A stretch of 64,000 nucleotides of DNA from Vitellaria paradoxa (lineage: Eukaryota; Streptophyta; Magnoliopsida; Ericales; Sapotaceae), in contig CM034233.1 of assembly GCA_019916065.1 (NCBI GenBank), forward strand, positions 50,735,947 to 50,799,946, written 5' to 3'. Of this stretch, positions 20,962-32,000 are shown in pieces (within the stretch, counting starts at the first letter, position 1; each line of letters opens with the position of its first letter). A model generated the notes under the pieces. That model had not been told where the DNA came from. It searched no databases and saw only the letters and a list, made by a program, of their open reading frames with translations. A program made the position numbers and the translations under genes.

Positions 20962-23900
20962 TCATTCGAAAGAAGGTGGGTCGGTCAACTCCCACGTCTC
21001 AATCTCAGCCACGAAACTCTCCAGGTATGGCTTGAGACGATGGCCATTCACTTTGAAAATAGTGTTGTTGCGTGGGTTATGCACCTCACACACACCATGC
21101 TCTGAAATAGAAGTGATGACAAAGGGCCCCGACCATCGAGACCTTAACTTCCCCAGAAAAAAATGTAACCTCGAGTTGTACAACAAGACTCTTTGGCCCA
21201 CTTGAAAGGATTTCCTAAGAATGTGTCTATCATGCAAATCCTTCATTTTAGCCTTGGCAATCTTTGCATTCTCGAAAGCATCATTTCGCAATTCATCAAG
21301 TTCATTCAATTGAAGCTTCCTAAAAGTGCCGGCATCATCTAGACTTTCATTGAATTGCCGGATTGCCCAGTAGGCTCGATGTTCCATCTCTACGGGTAGA
21401 TGGCAAGCCTTGCCATGAACAAGACGATAGGGAGACATGCCTAGAATAGTCTTATAAGCCGTACGATATGCCCACAACGCATCAACTAGCCGCAAAGACC
21501 AATCTTTACGTGTGGGATTAACCGTTTTCTCAAGAATACCTTTGATCTCCCTATTTGCCAATTCAACCTGGCCACTATTTTGGGGATGATAAGGAGTCCC
21601 CACCTTATGAGTTACACCATATCTACGCATTAAGATACCCACAGGCCGATTGCAAAAATGCTTACCACCATCACTAATGATGGCCCGGGGCATCCCAAAA
21701 CGTGAAAAGATATACTCTTTCAAGAATTTGACCACCACACGATGGTCATTAGTGCGAGTGGCAATGGCTTCTACCCATTTAGAAACATAATCTACAGCCA
21801 CAAGAATATACTCAAAACCAAACGATATAGGAAACGGGCCCATAAAGTCTATCCCCCAACAATCAAAAATTTCCAAAATAATGACAGGATTTTGGGGCAT
21901 TTCATTTCGTTTGGAAAGGGCCCCTAATCGTTGGCATCGGTCACACCTCAAACAGAAGTTATGCACATCCTTGAACATCGAGGGCCAATAAAATCCGCTT
22001 TGAAAGATCTTAGCGGTAGTTTTCTTGGTAGAGAAATGACCCCCGCAAGCCAAGGCATGGCAAAACTCAATGACACTAGAAATCTCACTATCCGGAATGC
22101 ATCGTCTCACAATTTGGTCAGAGCAATACTTATAAAGGTAAGGCTCATCCCAAAAGAAACTACGCACATTGCGTAGGAACTTAACTCTGTCAACTTTCGC
22201 CCATTGCGAAGGCATCTGGCCAGTCACTAAAAAATTAGCAATGTCTGCATACCAAGGAAGATGATCAGGAGAAGTAGTGCTTATGTGCATGATATGCTCA
22301 TCAGGGAAATGTTCATTAATTGGGTGGTCACTCAATTCAGACAGATGAAGTGGCAAGCGTGACAAGTGGTCTGCCACCACATTCTCTACTCCTTTCTTAT
22401 CTTTAATCTCCAAATCAAACTCTTGAAGGAGTAGCATCCATCTAATCAGACGAGGCTTGGCCTCTTTTTTGGCAAGAAGATATTTCAGAGCTGCGTGGTC
22501 AGTAAACACTGTGACACGAGATCCCACCAAATATGACCTAAACTTGTCGAGGGCAAATACTACTGCTAGAAGCTCCTTTTCTGTAGTGGTATAATTCACT
22601 TGAGCTTCGTTAAGAGTCTTACTAGCATAGTAAATGACAACAGGCTTCCCCTCTCTCCTTTGCCCTAAAACAGCTCCCACTGCGAAATCACTCGCATCAC
22701 ACATAAGCTCGAATGGTAAAGACCAGTCCGGGCTTTGGACAATTGGTGCAGTGGTGAGTAGGTGTTTAAGTCTGTCAAATGCCTCTTGGCATGAGGTTGT
22801 CCACTCAAAAGGAACATCGTTAGCCAACAATGAGCATAAGGACCGGGCAATAGAACTAAAAGACTGGATGAATCGCCGATAAAAGCCGGCATGGCCAAGG
22901 AATGATCTCACGTCTTTAACACATCTAGGGGTAGGCAAATTTTGAATCAACTCTACTTTTGCTTTGTCAACCTCGATCCCCCGACATGATACTATATGCC
23001 CCAAAACTATCCCTTGTTGTACCATGAAATGGCACTTTTCCCAGTTCAGCACCAAATTACTCTCCTCACAACGCACTAACACCTTTTCAAGGTTGGACAA
23101 GCACTCATCAAATGTATCACCATAAACAGAAAAATCATCCATGAACACTTCCAAAAACCGCTCAACCATGTCACTGAAAATGCTCATCACACACCTTTGA
23201 AAAGTCGCAGGTGCGTTACATAACCCAAACGGCATGCGTCTATACGCAAATGTGCCGAATGGACATGTGAAAGTAGTCTTTTCTTGGTCCTCTAGTGCTA
23301 TCTCAACCTGATTATATCCTGAATACCCATCTAAGAAGCAATAGAAGGATTTTCCTGCTACTCTCTCAAGCACCTGGTCTAAAAAGGGAAGTGGAAAATG
23401 ATCTTTCCGAGTCACCGCATTCAAGCGTCTATAATCAATGCACATACGCCACCCAGTCTGGATACGTTGAGGCACTAACTCACCTTTCTCATTCTCAACC
23501 ACAGTGACGCCTGACTTCTTAGGAACAACCTGAGTAGGACTCACCCACTTCGAATCAGAGATGGGGTAAATGATACCCGCATCAAGCAACTTAAGCACCT
23601 CCCCTTTTACAACTTCCTTCATATTAGGATTTAGCCGTCTTTGCATTTGCCTCACCGGCTTAGCATCATCTTCGAGGTATATATGATGAGAACATACTAA
23701 GGGACTGATACCTCGAAGATCCGCCACAGTCCAACCCAATGCTCGACGGTGAGCACTCAACACTGCTAACAATCTCACTTCCTGTTCTTTCTCCAAACTT
23801 GCTGACACTACTACAGGAAATGTCTCACCCTCCCCTAGAAACGCATATTTAAGCTCACTCGGTAATGGTTTCCTAGAGGGGCAAGGGGGACACTCAATTG

Positions 23901-24408
23901 AGGGTTTGGACTTAATCAAGGAAGGCTCCAAAGACTCAAAAATTGGTACCCAACCACTAGCTACCATGACATTCTCAGTCTCTTCTATCAACTCTCCAGC
24001 ATACCTACAATTCTCTCCATCCAACACGACACATCTCTCACTCCTCACTAAAGCACACTCCAAAGGGTCCTCCAAGTAAGACTTCTCAAAGTACTCCTCA
24101 CTCAAGGCATGGATCACATCCACCTCCCTAATATCCTCATATTCTCCCATTTGCTTTCCTACTCGAAAGATATTCATCTCCATGGTCATATTCCCAAACG
24201 AAAGTTTCATTACCCCACTTCTACAATTGATCACCGCATTCGATGTAGCAAGAAAGGGTCTACCGAGTATTACCGGAATGGATTGAGTAGGGTTTGAAAT
24301 GGGTTGAGTGTCCAAAACTATGAAATCAACTGGAAAGTAGAACTTGTCTACTTGAACCAGTACATCCTCCACTACACCCCTAGGCATTTTCACTGAACGG
24401 TCAGCCAA
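20962..24408 (-). CDS. Gypsy pol: end of protease, RT, RNase H, integrase
   Basis: 1148 codons open in the same frame as gag-protease, from which it is separated by one TAA (24409-24411). It has no start codon of its own at that place (first codon TTG). It begins with the second half of the protease (VILGRPFL). RT follows ([18 protein letters not shown] with the catalytic DD), then RNase H ([23 protein letters not shown]). Integrase comes last, with the HHCC zinc motif (HALACGGH...CLRCDRC), the DDE core ([37 protein letters not shown]) and a C-terminal DNA-binding region. All catalytic residues I can check are in place. Expression needs readthrough of the stop, or it is lost in this copy. Confidence 0.93.
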   Translation of the reverse strand: MADRSVKMPRGVVEDVLVQVDKFYFPVDFIVLDTQPISNPTQSIPVILGRPFLATSNAVINCRSGVMKLSFGNMTMEMNIFRVGKQMGEYEDIREVDVIHALSEEYFEKSYLEDPLECALVRSERCVVLDGENCRYAGELIEETENVMVASGWVPIFESLEPSLIKSKPSIECPPCPSRKPLPSELKYAFLGEGETFPVVVSASLEKEQEVRLLAVLSAHRRALGWTVADLRGISPLVCSHHIYLEDDAKPVRQMQRRLNPNMKEVVKGEVLKLLDAGIIYPISDSKWVSPTQVVPKKSGVTVVENEKGELVPQRIQTGWRMCIDYRRLNAVTRKDHFPLPFLDQVLERVAGKSFYCFLDGYSGYNQVEIALEDQEKTTFTCPFGTFAYRRMPFGLCNAPATFQRCVMSIFSDMVERFLEVFMDDFSVYGDTFDECLSNLEKVLVRCEESNLVLNWEKCHFMVQQGIVLGHIVSCRGIEVDKAKVELIQNLPTPRCVKDVRSFLGHAGFYRRFIQSFSSIARSLCSLLANDVPFEWTTSCQEAFDRLKHLLTTAPIVQSPDWSLPFELMCDASDFAVGAVLGQRREGKPVVIYYASKTLNEAQVNYTTTEKELLAVVFALDKFRSYLVGSRVTVFTDHAALKYLLAKKEAKPRLIRWMLLLQEFDLEIKDKKGVENVVADHLSRLPLHLSELSDHPINEHFPDEHIMHISTTSPDHLPWYADIANFLVTGQMPSQWAKVDRVKFLRNVRSFFWDEPYLYKYCSDQIVRRCIPDSEISSVIEFCHALACGGHFSTKKTTAKIFQSGFYWPSMFKDVHNFCLRCDRCQRLGALSKRNEMPQNPVIILEIFDCWGIDFMGPFPISFGFEYILVAVDYVSKWVEAIATRTNDHRVVVKFLKEYIFSRFGMPRAIISDGGKHFCNRPVGILMRRYGVTHKVGTPYHPQNSGQVELANREIKGILEKTVNPTRKDWSLRLVDALWAYRTAYKTILGMSPYRLVHGKACHLPVEMEHRAYWAIRQFNESLDDAGTFRKLQLNELDELRNDAFENAKIAKAKMKDLHDRHILRKSFQVGQRVLLYNSRLHFFLGKLRSRWSGPFVITSISEHGVCEVHNPRNNTIFKVNGHRLKPYLESFVAEIETWELTDPPSFE

Positions 24409-26544
24409 TTACAATGTCACTCTGGTGGGTTTCAGCTCACCTAAGCCTAGTTGCTGATAGACAGTGTAAGGCAATAGGTTGACACTAGCACCCAAGTCCA
24501 GTAGAGCTCTTTCTACAATGTGATTTCCTATGATGCAAGAAATGGTTGGGCACCCTGGATCCTTATACTTAGGGGGTGTCTCCCGCTGGATTATGGCACT
24601 GGCTTGTTCTGTCAGGAAAGCCTTTTCCTTGACATTGAGCCTCCTCTTCACAGTGCACATATCCTTGAGAAACTTAGCATAAGAAGGGTTCTGCTTGATA
24701 GCCTCAAGTAACGGGATGTTGATTCTCACTTGTTTGAACATCTCATAAATTTCTGAGTTCAACATCTCATTCTTGCCCTTTGCTAATCTCTGGGGAAAAG
24801 GTGGTCTAGGCATGTGCTCAACAGGCTGGTCTATTGGCCTAACCAATGGCCCCTCACTGGTTTCCCCATCGCTCTCTTTTTCAACCTCTCCATTCTCTTT
24901 CTCTCCACTCCCAATCTTTTCGACATCTCCACTGTCCTTTGAACCCAACTGTTCACTAGGAGTATTGGCTCTAGGGTCAATCGGCTTTTGAATGATTTTA
25001 CCACTCCGCAAAGTGGTAACAGCTTGAACTTGCTCATGTGAGGTAGCACCCGAGGTCGACGACTCAGTCATGTTCGCCTGACCTTTCGGGTTGGGAAAAG
25101 GTTGTGCTGGGAGTTTACCACTCTGAGTGGTACTCATAGCCTGGGTCAACTTAGAGACTTGACCCTTGATGTCATCCAAAGCCCGAGTTACTTGATTGTT
25201 GATGTTCAGTTGTTGTTGCATAAATTGATTAAGAGTATCATCAATTGGTCTCTTATGTGGTGGTTGGTATGCAACAGAACTGGGCTGTTGGAATTGGGAT
25301 GATGGTAAAGGAGGTGGTTGCTGAAATGGTTGTCCCGAATTATCATTCCTCCAGGAGAAACCGGGATGGTTCCTCCACCCTGGGGAATAAGCATTGGGAG
25401 CTTGGTTTCCACTTTGGTAAGGGACATGTCCACTTTGGGTATAAGGAGCATTACTTTGACCCCTATTCGGGAATGGACGATTTGGTGCATTGTTAATGTA
25501 AGCTTGACCATAGGCTATCTCCCTAAGCAAAGGCAATTCGGGGCACAAATTTGCATTATGCCCCATTTGATCACAAGCGGCGCAAACCACTTTCTTCTCA
25601 ACCAACTTTTCCTTGTTCTTCAGTTCAAGGGACTCAAGCTTATGTTGCAAGGCGGATAACCTAGCCCGTAAATCGTCACTCTCACTCAACTCTAATTGGC
25701 GACTAGGTACCGAATACCTATGTTCAGAAGATGAGGGTGGTCCGATTTCCCAATCATTTGAATCTTCGGCTACCATGTCAAAGAAATCCATGGCATCCTC
25801 CGCAGTCTTATCAAAAAGGGTACCATTGCACATGGTTGAGACAAGTTGTTTGAGACTGGGAGTTAAAGACTCATGAAATATACTCACTAACCTCCACGGC
25901 TCAAATCCGTGGTGAGGACAAGCCATCAAGAGGTCCTTAAACCTCTCCCACGCACGACAGAAATTCTCATTAGACTTGCATGAAAAAGTGGTGATCTGTC
26001 GCCTATAGTGTTGAGTCTTTTGAGTTGGAAAATACTTCTTTAGAAACTCGGTTTGCATTTCGCGCCAAGTCCCAATGGAACGAGGGCGAAGGGAGCTAAG
26101 CCACAGTTTGGCTTTGTCCTTAAGGGAAAATGGGAACAGTTGGAGTCGGACAACATCCTCATTAGCATTCGGGTCTACACAAGTGTTAGATACTTCCTCA
26201 AACTCTCTCAAGTGGTTATACGGATTTTCAGAGTCAAGACCATGGAAATTAGGTAGGAGTTGGATGATTCCTGGTCTTAAGGTAAAATTGCCCCTGTTCA
26301 AAGGCAAAATGATGCAGGAAGGTGTGGTTTGCCTAACTGGGTTAAGGTGATCCCTAATCCTCCTAATTTCCGGAGCTCCATCATCCCCATTTACACTTCC
26401 ATCTCCTTCTAAATTTGCCATTAAGTCGGACGATTGGGAGTTTGTGGCTGACACTAAGGTATGGGGATCTAAAGGCTCACGAATGTAAGAAGGGTTACTA
26501 TGATCGAGAATGACTTCGACAACCTTGCCTGTCCTCAAAAACAT
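24409..26544 (-). CDS. Gypsy gag and first half of protease
   Basis: The frame ends at TAA 24409-24411. I take ATG 26544 (MFLRTGKVVEV) as the start; ATG 26421 (MANLEGDGS) is a good alternative, and the frame extends up to 26613 through a Lys-run encoded by an A-tract. The retrotransposon gag core runs over about 160 residues (RPGIIQLLPNFHGL to AMDFFDMVAED). A CCHC knuckle (CAACDQMGHNANLC) follows, then a Gln/Pro-rich linker and the protease start with the active-site LLDLGASVNLLPY. The stop falls inside the protease domain about 20 residues after DLGAS. Related Athila proteins usually have Gln there, so a C to T change making TAA from CAA is the likely cause. Confidence 0.9.
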   Translation of the reverse strand: MFLRTGKVVEVILDHSNPSYIREPLDPHTLVSATNSQSSDLMANLEGDGSVNGDDGAPEIRRIRDHLNPVRQTTPSCIILPLNRGNFTLRPGIIQLLPNFHGLDSENPYNHLREFEEVSNTCVDPNANEDVVRLQLFPFSLKDKAKLWLSSLRPRSIGTWREMQTEFLKKYFPTQKTQHYRRQITTFSCKSNENFCRAWERFKDLLMACPHHGFEPWRLVSIFHESLTPSLKQLVSTMCNGTLFDKTAEDAMDFFDMVAEDSNDWEIGPPSSSEHRYSVPSRQLELSESDDLRARLSALQHKLESLELKNKEKLVEKKVVCAACDQMGHNANLCPELPLLREIAYGQAYINNAPNRPFPNRGQSNAPYTQSGHVPYQSGNQAPNAYSPGWRNHPGFSWRNDNSGQPFQQPPPLPSSQFQQPSSVAYQPPHKRPIDDTLNQFMQQQLNINNQVTRALDDIKGQVSKLTQAMSTTQSGKLPAQPFPNPKGQANMTESSTSGATSHEQVQAVTTLRSGKIIQKPIDPRANTPSEQLGSKDSGDVEKIGSGEKENGEVEKESDGETSEGPLVRPIDQPVEHMPRPPFPQRLAKGKNEMLNSEIYEMFKQVRINIPLLEAIKQNPSYAKFLKDMCTVKRRLNVKEKAFLTEQASAIIQRETPPKYKDPGCPTISCIIGNHIVERALLDLGASVNLLPYTVYQQLGLGELKPTRVTL

Positions 26545-26787
26545 GCAGTGGGTTACTAACCTAAGTCTGTTTGGTTTGTTGTTGTGTTTTTTTTTTTTTT
26601 TTTTTTTTTTCACAAATCTAAAAGAAGGAAAATCCTAAAATTAGAGAAAAGGAATTAAAATAAAAAAATATGAAATATACAAAAGAAAAGAAATAAGGAA
26701 CGATATCACCTGGAAGTCCAAATGTAACCGCACCAGCAAGTACTTTCATCCACAAGCTTTCTGAGTTCAGTACACGCACACCGTTGT
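26545..26787. other. Gypsy leader between primer site and gag
   Basis: About 240 bp with a long T-tract at 26587-26610 (A-tract in element orientation) and no gene. It is the untranslated leader and should contain packaging signals, which cannot be recognised by eye. Confidence 0.55.
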
Positions 26788-26805
26788 TCCCCGGCAACGG
26801 TGCCA
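26788..26805 (-). promoter_or_regulatory. Primer binding site, tRNA-Asp type
   Basis: The + strand reads TCCCCGGCAACGGTGCCA, 6 bp away from the 5' LTR. It equals the 3' end of plant tRNA-Asp (TCCCCGGCAACGGCGCCA) at 17 of 18 positions, so the element strand is complementary to that tRNA. Athila-type elements commonly use this primer. Confidence 0.85.
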
Positions 26806-27914
26806 AAAACTTGACCGCTCTCTAAATTGGTAGTGGCTCACTCTCAAGTATAAGAGGTCGGTCGTAGTCTTTTCTAGGTGAGTCCTAGGTCATCTCCACA
26901 GGGAACAAAAGTGTGCCTAAGTGTTGGGAACCTTGTTTCAAAAACACTTGCAAAAATCTCAAAAAGAAAAGGTGAAAATCTTGTTTTGGGTTTTCGAATA
27001 AGTAATTGAAAATTCGATTTGAAAATAATTGGGAAAACGATTTGAAAGTTTAAAAGAAATACACTTAAACTAAGAATGACACCCTAAGGAAGCAACCAAT
27101 TCAAACACTTAACAGAGTATGTGAATTACTTAAACACTTGGATTAATGGAGATACTTGGTTTTAACCTAGTCCTATAATGTCCTCGAAGGCTTGGACTTG
27201 AATATGAAATTAACTTAACCTAACCTTTACACATGTAAGATCAGGCCGAAAAATGCAACGTTAAAAAAAATCTTATTTCATAAAGAAATTGTAACTCCGA
27301 GGTCTTGAAGTCAAGTTCGAAATCACCGGGACATGGAATTAACCTCCGATTCACTTTCGTGTAAACGGGGGTCAATTGTATCACAGGGTTTCGTTTTCGA
27401 AAGAAATCAACCTAAAATTACAATTCTTATGTTATCATTCAAAAGATAATGAATTCATTTCAATTTGCTCTGTCCAAGTCCAAGACCTTCAATTTCATTA
27501 CGAACCTAGGTTAAAACCAAGAAAAGCCCTAGCCTAGCATAGCGAAAGTATAAGCAGAACAATTCGAAAAGAAAAACATCTTCAATATGCAACAAACCAC
27601 AAGAACGAAATAAATCGAAAAGGTTTAAAACAATTTTGAAAGCAAATCAATACAAACCAAGTCTACGAAACACTACGAAGCAAACATACCAGACAAAACA
27701 CTTAAAACATGAGATTTTTATTAAAACGAACTAACAAATTAAAACTTACGCATGAATTGTACTACGAAAACAAGATTGAACTTGAACAATCCAAAGCGAA
27801 AGCAATGAGTCCCAATCCTTGGTGCAATTCGAATGTAATTTTTACATAAAACTCTTAGAAGAGAAAATCTGAACTATTCCTAGGGTTCCGAACCTGTCCT
27901 TCTCAAAATTCTAC

Positions 27915-27923
27915 CCTTTTATA
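27915..27923 (-). promoter_or_regulatory. Candidate TATA box of the Gypsy 5' LTR
   Basis: On the minus strand the sequence reads TATAAAAGG within AATATAAAAGGG, downstream of the GGGCGCCC cluster in element orientation, where the U3 promoter is expected. The same box is in the 3' LTR at 15724-15732. The transcription start was not determined. Confidence 0.5.
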
Positions 27924-28001
27924 TTATTACAAAAGTCAAGGGTAAAATGGTAAAATTACACTCTAAATTTCCTGCTGGACTTGTGCTAGAAGGGTACCCA
28001 T

Positions 28002-28292
28002 GGGCGCCCATGCTATAGGTGGGGCGCCCATGCTTGAGGTGTTTGATGAAGTCCTCAAAGAACAGGCAAAAATCAGCAGGCATAACCCTCCTCTGTGGGC
28101 GCCCATCTGATAAAGGGTGGGGCGCCCAAGGTCAGACAGGGGCGCCCATAGGTCTAGGTGGGGCGCCCATGTTGGCTGCTCTCCAACTGTTCGATGAAAG
28201 GCCTCTGAGAACCTGCTCCTCTCCCAAAATTAGCTCTCTGTGGGCGCCCATCTGCTATAGGGTGGGGCGCCCATGCTTCTGGTGGGGCGCCC
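28002..28292. repeat. Nine GGGCGCCC palindromes in the 5' LTR
   Basis: Nine copies in about 290 bp, about 210-500 bp inside the LTR in element orientation and upstream of the TATA-like box. One tandem 20-bp unit fewer than in the 3' LTR, so the array changes length quickly. Confidence 0.85.
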
Positions 28293-28501
28293 ATGCTTCT
28301 GGTGCAGGTTATCCCACTTTGTTTCCTTGCTCTTTTGACCTTTCTTTTCATCCTCCTTCACCAAGTGAAGCACCAAAACCTGCAAAAGTCCAAAAGCACA
28401 TAAATTAGCTTCTTTCCTTAAAAGATAAGAGATTTATGTAATTAAAACACCTAAAACCATTCACATTATCATAGTAAGTGTGCATTTTATGTGCTCAATC
28501 A

Positions 28502-28506
28502 CCCTA
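28502..28506. repeat. Target-site duplication CCCTA, right copy
   Basis: Matches 14614-14618 exactly and directly follows the last LTR base. Confidence 0.85.
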
Positions 28507-28728
28507 AACCCTAAACCCTGAACCCTAAACCCTGAACCCTGAACCCTGAACCCTAAACCCTGAACCCTGAACCCTAAACCCTGAACCCTGAACCCTGAAC
28601 CCTAACCCTAAACCCTGAACCCTGAACCCTGAACCCTAAACCCTAAACCCTGAACCCTGAACCCTAAACCCTAAACCCTAAACCCTGAACCCTAAACCCT
28701 GAACCCTGAACCCTAAACCCTAAACCCT
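28502..28728 (+). repeat. Telomere-type repeat tract T4 (right of Gypsy insertion)
   Basis: About 227 bp of mixed CCCTAAA and CCCTGAA heptamers, with one CCCTAA hexamer. It is the continuation of tract T3 and ends at the 5' junction of LINE-4. Confidence 0.95.
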
Positions 28729-29007
28729 CACTCTACGGATTCCTCTGATGATGTTGATGGTTGTGGGATTGATGATAGATATGATTCTGATCCTGGGGCT
28801 TCGGTTGATGTACCCCAGAGTGTGGGTGGTACTTCTACAATTGTTTCTACTTCTCCTAATTCTAGCATTGGTCCCATTGATGCCGATGGATTCCAGAGGG
28901 TCCTTAGAAGTCACCGTGGTGGAAAGAAGGGGAATACTACTACAAGTACTGGCACTAGCAAACCCCCTCAAACTATTGCCCGCAAGGGTAGGAGCAAATC
29001 AAAATGA
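28729..29007 (+). pseudogene. LINE-4 ORF1 C-terminal fragment
   Basis: Only about the last 90 codons of ORF1 remain: the acidic Ser/Asp stretch, the conserved DGFQRVLRSHRGGKKG box and the basic end PPQTIARKGRSKSK. The frame is open over the fragment. Its TGA overlaps ATG 29004 of ORF2 as ATGA. Confidence 0.85.
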
Positions 29008-32000
29008 TTAAGTCCCTAATTTGGAACATTAGAGGGATAGGTCAGAATCCCTCAATTAGGAGACTTAGAAAGCTTATTAAGTTTCATCACCTTCAGCTTC
29101 TTTGTATTCTGGAGCCTTTTCTTCCTCCTGAGAAGATTGATTCAACCAAAGTCAGATTAGGCATGGAATCTGCTTTTGCTTCAGTTTCTGGGAAAATTTG
29201 GGTATTCTGGTCTCAGTCATTTAGTGTTCAAATTCTACATGATATGGGCCAGGTGATTCATTGTAAGGTCAGCCACTGTTCTCTTTCCGAGCCGGTCTTT
29301 ATATCTTTTGTGTATGCTAAGTGTTCAGCATCATTACGCATGGACCTTTGGAATGCTCTGAGTACATTTTCTGGGGAAATTGATGGTGCTTGGATGGTAG
29401 GTGGTGATTTTAATGTTGTCCAGCAGCATTCTGAAGTGGTTGGGGGTCATCCCCAACTCCAATCAGCCATTGATGATTTTAATGTGACTCTCATGGATTG
29501 TGGTCTAGAAGATGCTGGTTTTGAAGGGTCTCCTTATACTTGGGTTAATGGTTTTACCAGGCGTCGATTGGATCGAGTTGTGATCAATAATCAGTGGGCA
29601 AGTCACTTTTCGGTATTCAAAGTTTCACATCTTAATCGCACTGGCTCTGATCATTCTCCACTCCTTGTATCATACGAGTCTGTCCAGACTAGGGGACCAA
29701 GCCGATTCAAATTTCTTCATGCATGGTTGAAACATCCTAACTTGCTGGATATAATCAGAGTGAACTGGTCCTTGCCTGTATATTCTTATGGTATGATTGC
29801 TTTACAGCAGAAGCTGATTAGACTCAAACATCGGCTTAAGCAGTGGAATAAAGAGGTGTTTGGCAATGTATTTGACAAAGTGAAAGAGGCTGAACAAGAG
29901 GTGCTTTGCAGGGAAAGGTTATTTGATGCTTCTGGATCAGATATGGATCGTTCTGCCTTACAGCTAGCGAAAGCCCAGTTACTTCATGCTTTATCCAAAG
30001 AGGAGTCTTTTTTGAGATAACAATCCCGCGTCAGATGGTTGAAGGAGGGGGATGCTAATTCTAGATTTTTCCATGCTATGATCCGGAAAAAACACCATAT
30101 CCTTGGAGTCCATCGTGTTCAGGGGGATGATGGCAGGTGGATTTCTGATACTGATGCTATTAGGGCTTCAGCGGTTTCTTATTTTCAGAATCTTCTTACT
30201 GGTGACGACTCTGTTTTCTCTGTGAGGGACTTTAACTTTATCCCTTCTTTGGTGACTGAGGATGATAATCTGGCTCTTTGTGGTCTTCCTACTATTGAGG
30301 AAGTTCGTGAGGCAGTTTTTTCTATTGATTCTGATAGCTCTCCTGGTCCTGATGGCTTTTGTAGTACATTTTACCAGACCTTTTGGGAAGTTATTGGCAA
30401 GGATCTTCATGCTGCTGTTCTGGATTATTTTGGTGGATCACCTATGCCCAGGGGATTTTCCAGCACCCTTCTTGTTTTGCTGCCTAAAAAACCTTCACCT
30501 GCTACCTGGGCTGACTTTAGGCCAATCAGTTTATGTAATGTGAGCAATAAAGTTATCACCAAAATTCTGGTATCCAGGCTTTCCCGTCTTCTACCGCAGC
30601 TTATCTCTCCTTCTCAAAGTGGTTTTGTTCCAGGCAAATTGATTCATGATAACATTTTACTTGCCCAGGAGTTAGTGCATGATTTGAATAGGAAGACTCG
30701 TGGGGGTAATGTGGTACTTAAGCTGGACATGGCTAAAGCTTATGATCGCATGTCCTGGTCTTTTATTTTTCAGATGCTTCGGGCCTTTGGTTTTTCTGAG
30801 CAATGGATTTCATTGATACATAGAGCCATTACTTCTCCTTGGTTTTCTGTGATGATTAATGGAATTGCTTCGGGATTCTTCCAGTCACAGAGGGGTTTAC
30901 GCCAAGGTGATCCTATTTCCCCCAGCCTGTTTATTATTGCAGCTGAATATCTATCCAGGAGTTTGGATTATCTGGTAGCTCGGTACCCATCTGTTGCTTA
31001 CGCTACAGGAGTCCCCATCACTATCTCTCATTGAGTTTTGCTGATGACATCATCATTTTTGCTAATGGGAGCAGAGATAGTCTTCGGCACATCATGGATG
31101 TCCTTCACAGATACGAGAACATCTCTGGCCAGCTTGTAAGTCAAGCTAAGAGCAGATATTATACAGGCAGATTGGCTACTGGCTCAAGAAGGGACGTTAT
31201 TAATAATGTGACAGGTTTTCAGAGGGGTGACCTTCCATTCACTTATCTGGGATGCCCAATTTACTTGGGTAATCTGAAGATTGCCTTCTTTGAAGATCTA
31301 GTGCGGAAGGTTCGAGATAAAATTTCTGGCTGGGCTAACCGACTTCTTTCATTCGGGGGTAAAATTATTCTGATCAAGCATGTGTTATCTTCTATGCCAC
31401 TTTACTTATTCCATGTGTTGAGGCCTCCATCTGATGTCTTTCACCAGCTGGAGAGATTATTTACCAAATTCCTTTGGGGTGACACGGATACCTCAAGGAA
31501 AATCCATTGGTGTAAATGGGCTTCTGTCTGCTTTCCCGTGGAGGAAGGGGGAATTGGGGTCCGTTCATTTGCTGATGTGGTCACAGCTTGTGAGATCAAA
31601 CTTTGGTGGCACTTTAGAAGCCAACAGTCATTATGGGCCTCCTTTATGAAGGCTAAATATTGCCATGCCACTCAACCCTACATAGTCCCTTTGCTTACCC
31701 TGCCTCGCCTTTGTGGAGGCGCCTTTGCATTATAAGAGCGACAGCTGAGCCACTTATTAGATGGTTTATACGTTCAGGGAATTCAAGTTTCTGGTATGAT
31801 GTTTGGGTAGGTTCTACCCCTTTGATTTCTATTAATCCTCTGGCGGCTTCTTCAGCTCCTGTCTCTTCGTTCTGGACGGATACAGGGTGGGATAGGGAGA
31901 GGATTTTGGCTCTTTTACCCACCTCTGTCGCTGAGCAGATTTTTATGATTCCTACATGGCAGCAAGGCCCTGATCTAATCAGATGGAGTTTATCTTTAGA

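Larger units (their letters stand above)
14619..28501 (-). mobile_element. Athila-like Ty3/Gypsy LTR retrotransposon, 13,883 bp
   Basis: The element has two nearly identical LTRs (1712 and 1690 bp) with TG...CA ends, a 5-bp target duplication, a tRNA-Asp-type primer site and a G-rich polypurine tract. The internal region runs on the minus strand in the order gag-protease, RT-RNase H-integrase, long spacer, third ORF. Integrase after RNase H places it in Ty3/Gypsy. The primer site, the DLGAS protease, the large size and the extra ORF between pol and the 3' LTR point to the Athila group. It is inserted in a telomere repeat tract. An in-frame stop in the protease region may disable it. Confidence 0.95.
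26812..28501 (-). repeat. 5' LTR of the Gypsy element (right on + strand)
   Basis: 1690 bp. In element orientation it starts TGATTGAGC at 28501 and ends CGGTCA at 26812. It contains U3 with nine GGGCGCCC copies and a TATA-like box. It is nearly identical to the other LTR. Confidence 0.95.

Noticed and set aside
20962..24408. Gypsy pol as a separate gene with its own start
   Set aside because: It is in the same frame as gag-protease and begins in the middle of the protease domain; the separation is one stop codon.
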